Numbered from the stretch's first letter, positions 1-9,139 are shown. The stretch is 21,776 nucleotides of DNA from Plakobranchus ocellatus (GCA_019648995.1 BLXT01002730.1:749641-771416), one strand, 5' to 3'. Notes: generated by a model from the letters alone, not told the origin. Numbers and translations: made by a program.

Positions 1-201
1 GCACCCTCTGACTTTCATTTGTTTGGACCCTTGAAGCGCCATTTAGGAGGCATGGCTTTCGAGACAGAAGATGACCTCATGTGTAAATTGAGGAATTGGT
101 TTGATAATCTTGACGTTGATTTCTTTCGAGTGGGTATCAATTCGCTGCTATCGCGCTGGCAAAAATGCATCGATCTCCACGGGGATTACGTTGAGAAGTA
201 G
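1..201 (+). pseudogene. mariner-type transposase, C-terminal fragment
   Basis: This frame is open from the first base of the window to a TAG at 199-201. It encodes about 66 residues beginning APSDFHLFGPLKRHLGG and ending SRWQKCIDLHGDYVEK. The APSDFHLF block is the end of the mariner SPDLAPxDFxLF motif, whose aspartate is the third member of the DDD catalytic triad. The closing SRWxKCIxxxGDYVE block is the usual mariner C-terminus. A transposase of this family cuts and pastes its element at TA dinucleotides. The N-terminal DNA-binding half and the first two catalytic aspartates lie off the left edge, so intactness cannot be judged. No lesion is visible in the part present. The assignment is by recognised motif, and I am confident of the superfamily but not of the subfamily. 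Confidence 0.88.
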
Positions 202-300
202 TGGAAGAGTGAACTTCAATCTGTGTGAGTTTCAAATTTATCTGATCAAAACTCTTCGAGTTATGCCCCCTTTCCTGTTTCTTTTCGTACATCCCTCGTA
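1..300 (+). mobile_element. mariner element, 3' end, inserted at a TA inside a LINE
   Basis: After the transposase stop there are about 97 bases of non-coding sequence, ending with CATCCCTCGTA at 290-300. Immediately right of the TA at 299-300, the minus strand resumes an uninterrupted LINE reverse transcriptase frame. Left of it, that frame turns into unrelated residues. A TA at the junction is what mariner integration leaves. The last roughly 30 bases before it (about 270-298) would be the 3' terminal inverted repeat. The matching 5' repeat lies outside the window, so this end is inferred from the homology break and the TA. Confidence 0.7.
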
Positions 301-1623
301 GCAGTCTGATCTTAGAGCTGATAGCAATGTTCTTAGGGTTCCAGATGAGTTTAAGCTTGGTCAGAGCGGCTGTAGTCTGGGCTATTCTGGATAGTATTTC
401 AGGCTTTGATCCTTCGTCGGAGATTATTGGGCCAATATATTTGAATTTTGTAACACTTTCAAGTATTTGACCGTTGACCTGTATTTCTTTCTTCGATGAC
501 TTTTTGCTGTTGCTCATAATCTTGGTTGTCTCAGCACTAATCTCCATGCCAAAGTTGGATGAGGCTTTGTTTAGTTGTTCCACCAAGCTAGCCAGTTCAC
601 ATTCATTTCCACCTAGTTCATCGATGTCGTCGGCAAACCGCAGATTGGTGATAGGTCTGCCACCAATGCTAACAGTTCCGGAGTGGTCCACCAGAGCATC
701 AGTCATAATTCTTTCGAGGAAGATATTGAAGAGGGCTGGGGAGAGTAGGCAGCCTTGTCGCACCCCGACTGTTGTTCTGAACCAATCTCTGATATTGTTG
801 CTACAAAAGACTGCACTTGTTGCCTTGTACAAGTTCTTTATGACACTGATTAAGTTGCTGTTGATATTATACTTCCTCATGGTTGACCAGAGGACCTCAT
901 ATAGACTCTGTCAAATGCCTTTTTAAAATCTATGAAGACATGGTGAAGCTCCTGTTGGTGCTGGAGATACTTTTCCATGAGTATTCTAACATTGCACATT
1001 TGTTCAATGGTACTGCGACCTGGTCTGAAGCCTGCTTGTTCCTCCACAATGATCTTTTCAGCCTCATGTTTAAGTCTATTCAAGATGACTTGTAGCATTA
1101 CTTTGCTGGGATGGCTTATTAGACTAATAGTGCGGTAGTTTTGAAACAATTTCAAGTTTCCTTTTTTGGGTAGGGTGATGACCAGTGACTGGGTCCATGG
1201 TTTTTGCCACACTACTGTCTGCAAGATTTTGTTACAGATGAGGAGTAACATGTCTATAGTCGCATCCCCTCCAGCTTGAACCAATTCTCTTGTGATGTTG
1301 TCTATTCCTGTTGATTTTCCAGGTTTCAGGGATGAGACAGCTTCTATTAACTCGGCTCTTAAAATACTGTGTCTGGCATTGTTTGATGATGGAGGCATAT
1401 TCAGCACATTTGGGTCTTTCTTTGTGGCCACATGTGTATACAGCTCAGAGCAGTATTCGGTCCATCTTTCCAGAATTTCTTTTTTCTCTGTCAGACACTT
1501 CCCTTCTTTGCTCTCAATTGTAGTTGCTCTTGCTTGTTTTGTGCCTGTTAAATCCTTGACAATCTTACTATTATAATGTTTCAGGCTGTTTTCGATATTC
1601 TCACACTGATCTTCAATCCATGT
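301..1623 (-). pseudogene. LINE ORF, reverse transcriptase half, broken and truncated
   Basis: Directly past the nonsense codon, in the same frame, the minus strand reads TWIEDQCENIENSLKHYNS and continues into the RT. Visible blocks are GIDNITRELVQ, NYRTISLISHPSKVMLQ, EEQAGFRPGRSTIEQM, and motif A FIDFKKAFDRV with its catalytic aspartate. A one-base frameshift near 897-903 follows, where the frame should pass into VLWSTMRKYNI. The second frame carries motif B RQGCLLSPALFNIF and motif C RFADDID, with the two catalytic aspartates at 626-631. It continues through KFKYIGPIISDEG to SSKIRLLR. The homology then stops at the mariner junction, so the thumb and C-terminal region are absent here. The catalytic residues survive although the gene is dead. 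Confidence 0.87.
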
Positions 1624-1626
1624 TTA

Positions 1627-2765
1627 AGTGGCTTCTTTTATACTTCTTTTAACTTTTAGATTTGTCTCTCTGTATTGTTTACCGCCCTCTGGATCTTTAT
1701 TTCTCTTCTTTAAGGATCGGCGTTTGTCACATAGTGCGGGTATTTCATCAGCCATCCACTTCTTCTTCTTGACACGAGGTTTGCCGAGTAGTTTTGATGC
1801 CTCTTTTGACAATGTCTCGTTGAAGGTCTCTACAAGGTCATTAGGTGTGAGATCCTGATCGTTATCCAAGACGAGTAAAGGTGCAAATCTTCCTCCAATA
1901 TTTGCTTGGAATGTTGTAAGTATGTTTGGATCTTTCAGTTTATCAATGTCAAATTTGATTCTGATGTTTCCTCGTTTCTTGTTCTTCTTCAACCTTAGTG
2001 CAAACGTCATTATAACAAGCTCATGATCACTACAAACACCAGCGCCGGGGAAGCTTCTTGTTTGAGCGATGTTTTCGCTTGATTGAAATCGACGCTTTAT
2101 CATGATGTAGTCTATTTGGTTATGATACTCTCCTCCTGGGCTATGCCATGTTCATCTTCTTGAAGGCCTGTGTGGGCCGAAAGTGTTCATGATCTTAAGG
2201 TCATTGTATTTCGCAAATTCAAGAAGTCTGAGCCCTCGATCGTTTGTCGCCTGAATTGCAATATTGTCCGCATGTTCCTTCCCAGTCTTCCTGTGCATCC
2301 TCTCCGATCTTGGCATTCCAATCGCTTTGTACGACTATGATGTCTTTCTTCGGCACTTCATTTAGTGTTTTCTGCACTTCATTGTAGAAATCTTTTACTT
2401 CTTCATCTTCATGGTCTGTAGTAGGAGCATAGGCTTGAATGATAGTGATGTTGAAATTAGCAGCTTTCAGGCGAATAGTCATGATGCGACTTGATATTGG
2501 TCGACATCCCAATACAGCCTCAGCTGTGTCTTTGTGGACGATGAACCCTACTCCATGTTCATATCTATCTTCTCGGCCATTGTGATATAGTTTGTGTCCG
2601 TCTGATGTCAAGGTCTCTCCAAAGTGTTTCCTTCTTACTTCACACAGACCTAGTATATTCCATCTGTACCTATCTACCCAGCTTCTCTCAATGTCCACAA
2701 ATTCCACGTACCAATTACGATCTTGTTTCTGGCACAGATGGTTTTGTTTGATCCGCCAGTAGCAT
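1627..2765 (-). pseudogene. LINE ORF, EEP endonuclease half and linker, broken
   Basis: The N-terminal EEP motif GTWNLWTLREAG can be read near 2730-2690. A frameshift then leads into a frame starting at 2707, with WNILGLCEVRR (catalytic glutamate at 2639-2641), GVGFIVHK, IIQAYAPT and QSDWNAKIG. In the last motif the Asp-Trp-Asn core is kept, but the preceding residue is Ser where Gly is usual. A second frameshift near 2250 is followed by LLEFAKYNDLKIMNTFGPH. TGA at 2152-2154 stands at the position of a conserved tryptophan. Then come QIDYIMIKRRF and the terminal SDHELV motif. A lysine-rich linker (LKKNKKRG, RVKKKKW) continues to TAA at 1624-1626. That TAA is in frame with the reverse transcriptase segment beyond it, so it is an acquired nonsense codon and not a natural gene end. 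Confidence 0.85.
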
Positions 2766-3214
2766 ATTTTCCACCTCCGTTCTGGTGGATCCTGCTAACG
2801 AGCTAACGGAAGAGGCGGTCCTTGGTCCGGGCGACGACCGATCCGGTATGATTCTTTGTGTGGTTTTCATCCTCATGTTGCGTGTCTTGGGCAATGTCGC
2901 ATGGCGGAGCCCATCCCTCTCCATGCTAGACCACAGCCGATTTCCTCTTACTTGGTGGTTTGCCCTGGTCTTGAACACTTAGCCGCTTCGTTCACTGTGG
3001 AACTTATGCGCCCCGACCGTTGGTCTCCATCTTGAAGTTACGCCCAGTGATGCAGTGTTGATATCACCCCCTCACATGGTTTGGCACGCTTGCCGAAGCG
3101 AGGTCTCAGGGTATGGCGCTTGGAGCCATCACGTGAGAGTTAGGAGATGGAGGGGAACCAGTGCGCCCGTCCTTCAAGAAGCAGCAGCCAAGCAAACAAA
3201 GGTACTATCCCTCT

Positions 3215-3640
3215 CCAGAGCTACGGAATCCATTGGATTCAAAATCGGGTGATTGCGGGGGCCAATCATTTTTTTCCCACATCATAATGTTTGTGTGAAC
3301 ACACTAAAATTGGATGTTGCCCCATCTTGTTGAAAAATGTGCTTTTTTCAGAGTATATAGACGTCTGCAGACTTTTCCTTTAGCAGATTGGAGTACATTT
3401 TACAATTTACATTGTTTAAATGGCGTCAAGAAATCGAATATCTGTTTTTACATTCCGAGACATCGTAACTTATGAGAAAATGTTGAAGTTTGATGGATAA
3501 GAGAAAATCATTTTGATGAACATTTTGACGATTGCGTGCAGCTTCTAGAGTGAAGGGTTTCTCAGTGAAGACGATGCGCTGCACATCATTAGTTTTGGAA
3601 CGATCGAGGAGTTTTCGTCCACTAGATTTTTTTTTCTTTT
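3215..3640 (-). pseudogene. mariner/Tc1-like transposase relic
   Basis: The minus strand holds scattered pieces of a DDD transposase in the correct order. RIVFTEKPF near 3560 matches the first catalytic block (normally F-S/T-D-E-K-x-F), but the aspartate has been lost. About 230 bases on comes FQQDGATSNF, with the second aspartate at 3324-3326. Next are WPPQSPD and, after a one-base shift, LNPMD, with the third aspartate at 3228-3230. Several stops and frameshifts lie between them. The D2-D3 spacing of about 32 codons is close to that of mariner families after allowing for indels. The WPPxSPDLNPMD wording suggests a different lineage from the fragment at position 1. The C-terminus is missing where the LINE begins. 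The relic is not expected to make protein. Confidence 0.72.
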
Positions 3641-3720
3641 ATCTCTTACTTGTCATGTAATTTAAATACACTAGCATTAAATTTCAGGTTGGTATCAAAT
3701 GCCAATCAAGAGTTAAATTA

Positions 3721-3738
3721 CCACACACACACACACAT
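3721..3738. repeat. (CA)n microsatellite
   Basis: A short CA dinucleotide run is followed by ATACAAAATAC. Confidence 0.9.
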
Positions 3739-3878
3739 ACAAAATACGGGCTCTGTTTTTTCGCTTTTTATTCCTTCGAATCTTGGCATTATGATATTAC
3801 AGTTTTGAGATGTCCGTTTATGTTTTTTTCTGGTTGTTTCATGACCACTGGACGGATTTTTAGTAGAATTACGTACAT

Positions 3879-3906
3879 ACACACACACACACACACACAC
3901 ACCACA
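3879..3906. repeat. (AC)n microsatellite
   Basis: About twelve AC units lie in the same orientation as the CA run 150 bases to the left. Confidence 0.93.
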
Positions 3907-4630
3907 CTTGTATTTACGGGGAAAATGTTTGGAGAGGTCGCATGGATCTGCAGTTTTGTGAAGGAGTTGTATGCCCTTGATTTTGTGACGAATCAGAATT
4001 TTAATTGGTCAAATAAAAATATTCAATATCAGATTATAGTCATGCACTACTAGATATAATTTTATTTCTCTATGAAGAATATTTACATGTAATTTGGATA
4101 AACATAGATACACAAAAGAAACTTTACAAAGTCAAAAATATTTTTACCTGCCTCATAACCTGATTGTTAGGCAGGATGAAACACGAGACGTTAAACTGTG
4201 GCCAAGGAATCTTTGTATCATAATAATGGCCCAGATAGACTGTAATATTCTCTCTTTGATCTTAAGATCTGGACCGATCAAATAGGGGATGGATCTCATA
4301 GAGTGCAGAGCGAAATTTCATTGAGATCTATCTCAAAGAGATGGCCTGATCTAAAGCTAAAAGAATCAAGCACTACTCGATAACCATGTATTTTCGCTCC
4401 AGTGCGCAGATCAGCTCTGCCGAGGCTCAAATTATTGGATTGTCAAATTCAATACGTTAGTGATACAATTATTATTTATGGTCATAATATAACCTTTACC
4501 TCCGAATCGTGATCAGCGTCGAATCCAACTGCAAAGTTATTCTAATAACACACTTTTAAAATCCATTATTTATCGTTTTATTTTCAAAAGTTGCAAGCAT
4601 TCTTTACTGAAAATCCACAGGGAGTCAATC

Positions 4631-4735
4631 TTTCTCTCTCTCCCTCTTTCTCTCTGTCTCTCTCTCTCTTTCTATTTTATTCTCTCTATTTTTCTCCGTC
4701 TCTGTTCTCTCTATTCTCTATTCAACTCTACTCTA
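4631..4735. repeat. CT-rich polypyrimidine tract
   Basis: The run is dominated by CTCTCT and TTTCT on the plus strand. It lies just upstream of a SINE copy, as does a similar tract at 11849-11935. Confidence 0.8.
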
Positions 4736-4856
4736 TCCTATATTCTTTATTCCAAAATAAAAATACATAGCAATGATTTAAGCAGAACATTATGCTTTGG
4801 AGTCATTCTTGCAACTAACCCCAACCTTAAGATTTTATTTCAAAAATGTGTGGGGG

Positions 4857-5118
4857 CGGGTGTCGGTAGCACAGTGGATAGCGAATTCGCCCTGATATCT
4901 GCAAGGACCCTTGTGTCGTCGGTTCGAGCCCTGCCATTGGCGCCCTGGTCTGACGAAGAGCCTGAGAGCCTGAGAGCACCTTATTGAAGGCCTGACTGTT
5001 TACACAAAAGCAATAGCGTGATGGGATCTGATCTTAAGGTCACTTCATTCTGTTGTCTTACATGTAACACTGACTAGTGTATAGGTCCATAGTGCCCTCT
5101 TTGTCAAGGGCTTTTTTT
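4857..5118 (+). mobile_element. tRNA-derived SINE, copy 1 (best preserved)
   Basis: The left part has a Pol III A box, TAGCACAGTGG at 4867-4877, and a perfect B box, GGTTCGAGCCC at 4921-4931. The 54-base spacing is wider than in most tRNAs. The body continues with GCGCCCTGGTCTGACGAAG and GCCTGAGAGC, which recur in the copies at 7362 and 12027. A hairpin followed by seven T residues at 5094-5118 would stop RNA polymerase III, giving a transcript of about 260 bases, a normal SINE length. SINEs encode no protein and are copied by the machinery of a LINE. Whether the LINE in this window is the partner cannot be told, because its 3' end is missing. The right boundary is inferred from the T run, while the core to about 5010 is shared with other copies. 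Confidence 0.8.
5094..5118 (+). terminator. hairpin plus T7, probable Pol III terminator of the SINE
   Basis: GCCCTCTTTGTCAAGGGC (5094-5111) folds with GCCCT paired to AGGGC and is followed directly by TTTTTTT (5112-5118). Four or more T residues terminate RNA polymerase III. Confidence 0.55.
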
Positions 5119-5913
5119 AGTGGAATCGTCCTCTCTACCGGTACCTTGGTTCCCGGATATTGTTTGCTTAAGAAAAGAATAGTTTCGTTAAATTGCCACG
5201 AGCTGGTGGTAACGGCTTTGTCAAGCCGGCCAGGTTGAGAGTTTTAAATTAAAGTAATGAAAGAAGGCGAGGATGATAAGAAGGTATCAGATAAGAAGAA
5301 GGGCTGAAGATTAGCGATGATTTCACTGCACTGGATTTTGTTTTGCATGATGCACTGGGCCCTAGTTAGCGATCTTTCGTGCTGTCCATTATAAAAATCG
5401 CAACTGAAGGTCCCCGAGTATACCCTATGACAATGACGCTTACCAGAACCATTAACGCTCCTCCTCTCTTAAAGGGAAGGTGATAAATAAGAAAAAGCAG
5501 GATGAGAAGGACCTTAAGGAAGCAGTTCAGTTAAAACGGTGTTTCGTGGGCCTGTCGCCAACCGAGAAAAATTCATTGATTTTATTTACACATTGTGAAG
5601 ACCCCAAGACCCAAGTGAGCTCGTCGATTATTTTGGTAATCTTGTGCGAGTTGACTCTCATCGAGCTGGATGTTTGATATTTTGCCTGGAAAGTCTATAC
5701 ATGTTGCAGGGTTAGTTCGCTGTCTGCAGAGCTACTAATGCCCCAAAACAACAAGGAACTGGAGATGAAGAGGAAGCAAGAGAAAGAAACGAAGGAGAAG
5801 ATGGGGCGAAAGGGGAACAGAAAGACAATATTATGTGTTTACCACACATCAGTGTGATAAAAAGTTCATCGTAGAAAATGGTTTAATTTTGTGTGTGACA
5901 CGTTTTCTCTGAC

Positions 5914-5933
5914 AAAAAAAAAAAAAAAAAAAA
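5914..5933 (+). repeat. A20 run
   Basis: Twenty consecutive A residues lie between GAC and TGGACAC. This is either a simple homopolymer or a retroposon tail. Confidence 0.85.
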
Positions 5934-6048
5934 TGGACACTAGCATTTTTTTAAAATATTGATCATGTTATGGCTACTCCTCGCGAGACTTGCGAATCAG
6001 GGGCATCTTTGTATACCACTGCCCAAAAAGGAGTATCTAAATGGAGAA

Positions 6049-6070
6049 AGAGGAGGAGGAGGAGGAGGAG
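6049..6070. repeat. (AGG)n trinucleotide repeat
   Basis: About seven AGG units follow a purine-rich lead. Confidence 0.85.
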
Positions 6071-6647
6071 CTAGAATCAGTCGATTCTTGTTGTTTCAGC
6101 GATACTGGGGCTTCTCAAGAAAAATAACTCTTCACCTTCACTTCTGAACTGTAAGTTAACCTGAATAATTTCCCTCGAAGGAAATGGTGGATCAGAATAT
6201 AATGTATAATTATTAACTTTAATAACAACCTAGAGTATCTTGCTCTAAATCCATTCTTTTCGCTCAAAGCCATGGTTCAAGTTATGTAAAAGCTGATGGA
6301 TGTGATCAATGATGTCCCAAGCGTGCAACTAGAAATGCATGTCCATTGAGTTAAATGAAATTTAAATAGAAATTATAAACCCAAACGGCCAAAGTGTGGT
6401 TTTCTTGCAACCTTTTGAATCCTCGTTATTTTAAGGTTTAAATTTTTACATTTTTCATGAAACATAATTACTTGCCCAGGAAAACAGATGACTCAATCAA
6501 ATACGAATGGCACCTAAATAGTTGTAAACGGGGAAAATTAGGGGAGTGGGGGCGGGGGAATATTTTGTAGTTTGTCTTGTTTCACAATTCTATAATCTAG
6601 TAGTATGAAATAAAACATAATCAGATTATAGTTCTGTCTGCCTCTAG

Positions 6648-6706
6648 CCCCCCTCCCCCCCCCCCTCACACACACACACTTTCCCCCCATACACACACGC
6701 CATCTA
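6648..6706. repeat. C-run and (CA)n compound repeat
   Basis: An almost pure C tract at 6648-6665 runs into CACACACACA and then a second C6 and a second ACACAC segment. Confidence 0.85.
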
Positions 6707-7002
6707 AATTCCTTTGTTTCCCCTGGAAATTGACCAGATTACCACGAAATCGCTAGAAAAGATTTGGGAATTCAGGCTGTTTGCCAAGAAGATGGATCGA
6801 ACCGATTTTTAATACTTCTATAACTTCTCTCAGTGCATGACATGCGTTGACGCTATTACCTATGATTTTCTTTTCTTAATTATACTCTCTGACAAATTAA
6901 ACTATATAGAAGTGTGCGCATAATGGTCAGGCCTATTGTGCTTCCTATTAAAATAGAAAAAAAATAGCTCAAACTGAAAGAGGCGACAGCTTCTTACAAT
7001 TA

Positions 7003-7275
7003 ATTCTTCTTTATTAGTCTGGTCTTAAATCTTAAAACAAAAAATATTATGTGGTTTGTTGTTGCAAAAGAGAATTATATAAATATCTTATGAATGTATG
7101 CGTATGATGTTTATTTATTTCTTTTTTTCCTTTAGATTTTTTTTTTATTGTTCTTTATTAGTTTTGCCTTATCCGCTAAAACAATTATTATCTGTTTTGT
7201 TGTTACAAAAGAAAATGATACGGTCTTCTTTTGAAATCTTTCGAACGTGTGAATATGAAGTTTATTTATTAATTT
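7003..7275 (+). repeat. degenerate tandem duplication, period about 145-150 bases
   Basis: Copy A (7003-7120) and copy B (7147-7275) can be aligned by eye. Shared anchors are TTCTTTATTAG, TTTGTTGTT followed by CAAAAGA, and GTTTATTTATT, in the same order and at similar spacing. The copies differ by many substitutions, so the duplication is old. No function is evident. Confidence 0.6.
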
Positions 7276-7361
7276 ATTCACTTTTTAAGACGTGATCGTG
7301 AAAAGAGGAATTAAAAACGACACATCACAACATGATAGTGGTTTGTGTGTGGGGGGGGGGA

Positions 7362-7517
7362 GGGCGTCGGTGGCACATTAGAGAGCGAATCCGCCCTGAA
7401 ATCTGCAGGGATCCTTTTGTCACGGATTCAAGCCTCACACCTGCGCCCTGGCCTAACGGAGGGCCTGAAAGCTTGAGATCACCTTGTTGTGGACTGGCTC
7501 TAAACAAATACCAAACC
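7362..7517 (+). mobile_element. tRNA-derived SINE, copy 2
   Basis: The copy follows a G10 run. A-box-like TGGCACATTAG is at 7371-7381 and degenerate B-box GATTCAAGCC at 7425-7434, with the same 54-base spacing as copy 1. The body GCGCCCTGGCCTAACGGAGG, then GCCTGAAAGCTTGAGATCACC, matches copies 1 and 4. No hairpin/T-run like that of copy 1 follows, so the 3' end differs or is lost. Confidence 0.75.
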
Positions 7518-7577
7518 TTCTCAAAAATTGGTATTAAGTCCTTCACCAGCCTCATGATCTCCCTATCTACATCGGTC

Positions 7578-7579
<2 letters not shown>

Positions 7580-7612
<33 letters not shown>
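7580..7612. repeat. (CT)n microsatellite
   Basis: About sixteen CT units lie just downstream of SINE copy 2. Confidence 0.93.
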
Positions 7613-7616
<4 letters not shown>

Positions 7617-7756
7617 ATATAATTTATCTCCCCACTCTCTATGCAAATGAGCGTCACTTCCTCCCCTCCCCCTCCCCATCCCCAACTGTCTATCTCTCTG
7701 CTCGTCTTACTCCAATCTGAGTATATGTATGTCCTATTTATTTACGGTATCTATTT

Positions 7757-7800
7757 TATCTAACTATCTATCTACCTACCTATCTGTTTATCCTTTCATC
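7757..7800. repeat. (TATC/CTAC)n tetranucleotide-like repeat
   Basis: The imperfect series TATC TAAC TATC TATC TACC TACC TATC suggests a decaying tetranucleotide microsatellite. Confidence 0.7.
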
Positions 7801-8045
7801 CACCTATGTATTTTCATTTATCTATTTCTAACTGATTCCTAAAAAAACAAAACAATTTGAGTTCAATGCAGCTGAAAATATTAAAAAGGGTAAAATCAAT
7901 AATTTACAGCCGTTTACGCAATTTTTAACAATACGCCTCGGCACTTCAAAATAATTTACTTGTAATCTTGGGGCAAAAACAAAATAATGAACCCCGACAC
8001 TTATTTCTTGCAGTGATAATGAGCCTCTTGGCTCTCTGTATTATA

Positions 8046-8248
8046 GCCCCGCCCAGATCATGAAAACGGACCAACCAGAGAATTGTGATATTTCGGTCAG
8101 GCATTCGATTGGCTTGTCAGAGTGTCTGCACTGTGTGTTATATTACTGTGTAGGGCTTAGTGTGCTACCGATTTGTCTCACGCATTGTTTGGTGATTCTC
8201 CCAGGATTGTTTGTCGACTTATCACGCCGTCTCTGTTTGAGTGTTTCT
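8046..8248 (+). promoter_or_regulatory. candidate promoter and non-coding first exon
   Basis: A consensus GC box (GCCCCGCCC, 8046-8054) is followed 53 bases later by an inverted CCAAT box (GATTGGC, 8107-8113). The next 140 bases are less AT-rich than their surroundings and end in a strong 5' splice site. This spacing suits a TATA-less animal promoter with a short 5' untranslated exon. The only downstream gene is the zinc-finger frame at 13156, which is preceded by a splice acceptor. I infer that this exon belongs to it. No transcript data support the link, and GC and CCAAT boxes can occur by chance. Confidence 0.35.
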
Positions 8249-8254
8249 GTAAGT
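8249..8254 (+). other. candidate 5' splice site GTAAGT
   Basis: TTTCT|GTAAGT matches the animal donor consensus at all six intronic positions. Paired with the acceptor ending at 13023, it would define a 4,775-base intron holding three of the SINE copies and the CTA/TAG repeats. Confidence 0.4.
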
Positions 8255-9039
8255 AGACGTTTTTGAAATTTTGAGGAATGTTTATAATCATTTTTGTTCA
8301 TTTCGCTGAAATAATCCCATAAAATTGATTGAAATTACATGTAACATGGACTCTCTTATTCAAATCTAGTCTTGTAAAAAGTCGGTCAACGCCCACAGAA
8401 CTATAGAGTGAGGTTTATTTTGATATCTGTGTGAGAAAATCATTGAAAAATTATGATATATTGAAACGATACGAATGCTACACACTTGTCAGCACATAAT
8501 ATTTCTGATTATAGATTTATTTCAATGGTAATAAAGATTCGCTGTAGAAAAAAAATCGAATAATCTCCCGTCGTGTTAGCTAAATTTCGGTTAATGAAAT
8601 TCGGTCAAGTGTGCTGGGCCTGAACTTTTAGAAATTGTTATTTTGAAGTATAGGTTTCGTTTCTGATAATAATTTTTAAAGTATATTCTAGCTTTGTCAT
8701 AGGTATATTGAAAATCTTATCTAGTGGGGCGAAAACGGTATTTTAAGTTTTATTCTGCAAAGGTTACTCATGAAAAAGTAGTCCGCAAGGCACCTGAATT
8801 TGACCGCAATCCATGACCTTTAGCCGGGTCAAGGCCGTTCGTCGTGTGCTTTTTGAGCCAAGCCTGTATTGTGTGAGTGTGTCAAGTAAAACTGAAGACC
8901 ATTCTTTTTATTCATATTTTTTTTCTAGGCCAATGTTTGCCTTTTTTTTTTTTCTTTTACTTTCGCTGGGGACTAAATCTGGCGCAGAATAGAGCAAAAC
9001 CCAGAAGTTGATTGTATAGGCCTAGTCTTGATTATTCAA

Positions 9040-9062
9040 TCTAGATCTAATTTAGATCTAGA
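9040..9062. repeat. 23-base perfect palindrome of CTAGATCT type
   Basis: Left arm TCTAGATCTAA and right arm TTAGATCTAGA are exact reverse complements around a single T. Related CTAGATCT words recur at 9561-9570 and 11719-11793. Confidence 0.9.
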
Positions 9063-9139
9063 TTTTAGATAGGGAGCTAGAAATCCAGAAATTATTGTAC
9101 CATGTGTATTTTAAGCTCAATGTCTCATTGTATTCTAAA

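Larger units (their letters stand above)
301..3215 (-). mobile_element. decayed non-LTR retrotransposon (LINE), RTE-like, 3' part missing
   Basis: Reading the minus strand from about 3215 down to 301 gives, in order, a 5' leader, an endonuclease/exonuclease/phosphatase (EEP) domain, a basic linker and a reverse transcriptase. This is the standard order for an EEP-type LINE that nicks target DNA and primes its own cDNA there. The organisation and motif wording resemble invertebrate endonuclease-reverse transcriptase elements whose EN half is often annotated craniofacial-development-protein-2-like. The exact clade is uncertain. Lesions seen are a frameshift near 2680, a frameshift near 2250, TGA at 2152-2154, TAA at 1624-1626, a frameshift near 897-903, and the mariner insertion at 299-300. 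The 5' boundary is placed where the neighbouring mariner relic loses similarity and is accurate to about 20 bases. The region is richer in GC than the flanking DNA. Confidence 0.82.
3641..4856. other. non-coding AT-rich stretch with (CA)n and CT-rich tracts
   Basis: No credible gene was found on either strand. Short open frames here lack coding character. The stretch contains two CA microsatellites, a run of AGATCT-rich sequence near 4255-4345 and a CT-rich tract at 4631-4735. The last few bases before the SINE at 4857 are G-rich. Confidence 0.6.
5119..7002. other. non-coding stretch with simple repeats
   Basis: No gene is supported. The part from 5250 to 5830 is unusually purine-rich on the plus strand (repeated GAAGAAGG and GATGAGAAGG words). 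It runs up to a run of 20 A residues, which could be the tail of an old retroposed sequence, although no source is recognised. The rest is AT-rich with C and CA runs near 6650. Confidence 0.5.

Noticed and set aside
474..1576. Plus-strand frames across the LINE
   Set aside because: They are antisense shadows of the reverse transcriptase frame and have no domain.
2785..3252. Plus-strand frames of 65 codons in the LINE 5' leader
   Set aside because: They have no recognisable domain and lie within a minus-strand element.
4186..4205. GAGACGTTAAAC word, also as AGACGTTAAAC near 19271, like tails of some molluscan repeats
   Set aside because: The match is too short, with no shared flanks, to call an element.
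4867..4931. True tRNA gene
   Set aside because: The A and B boxes are 54 bases apart, no acceptor stem is evident, and the sequence recurs as a dispersed repeat, so a SINE is the better call.
7325..7657. Minus-strand 110-codon frame and plus-strand 96-codon frame
   Set aside because: Both run across SINE copy 2 and the CT repeat (RERERE and SLSLSL translations).
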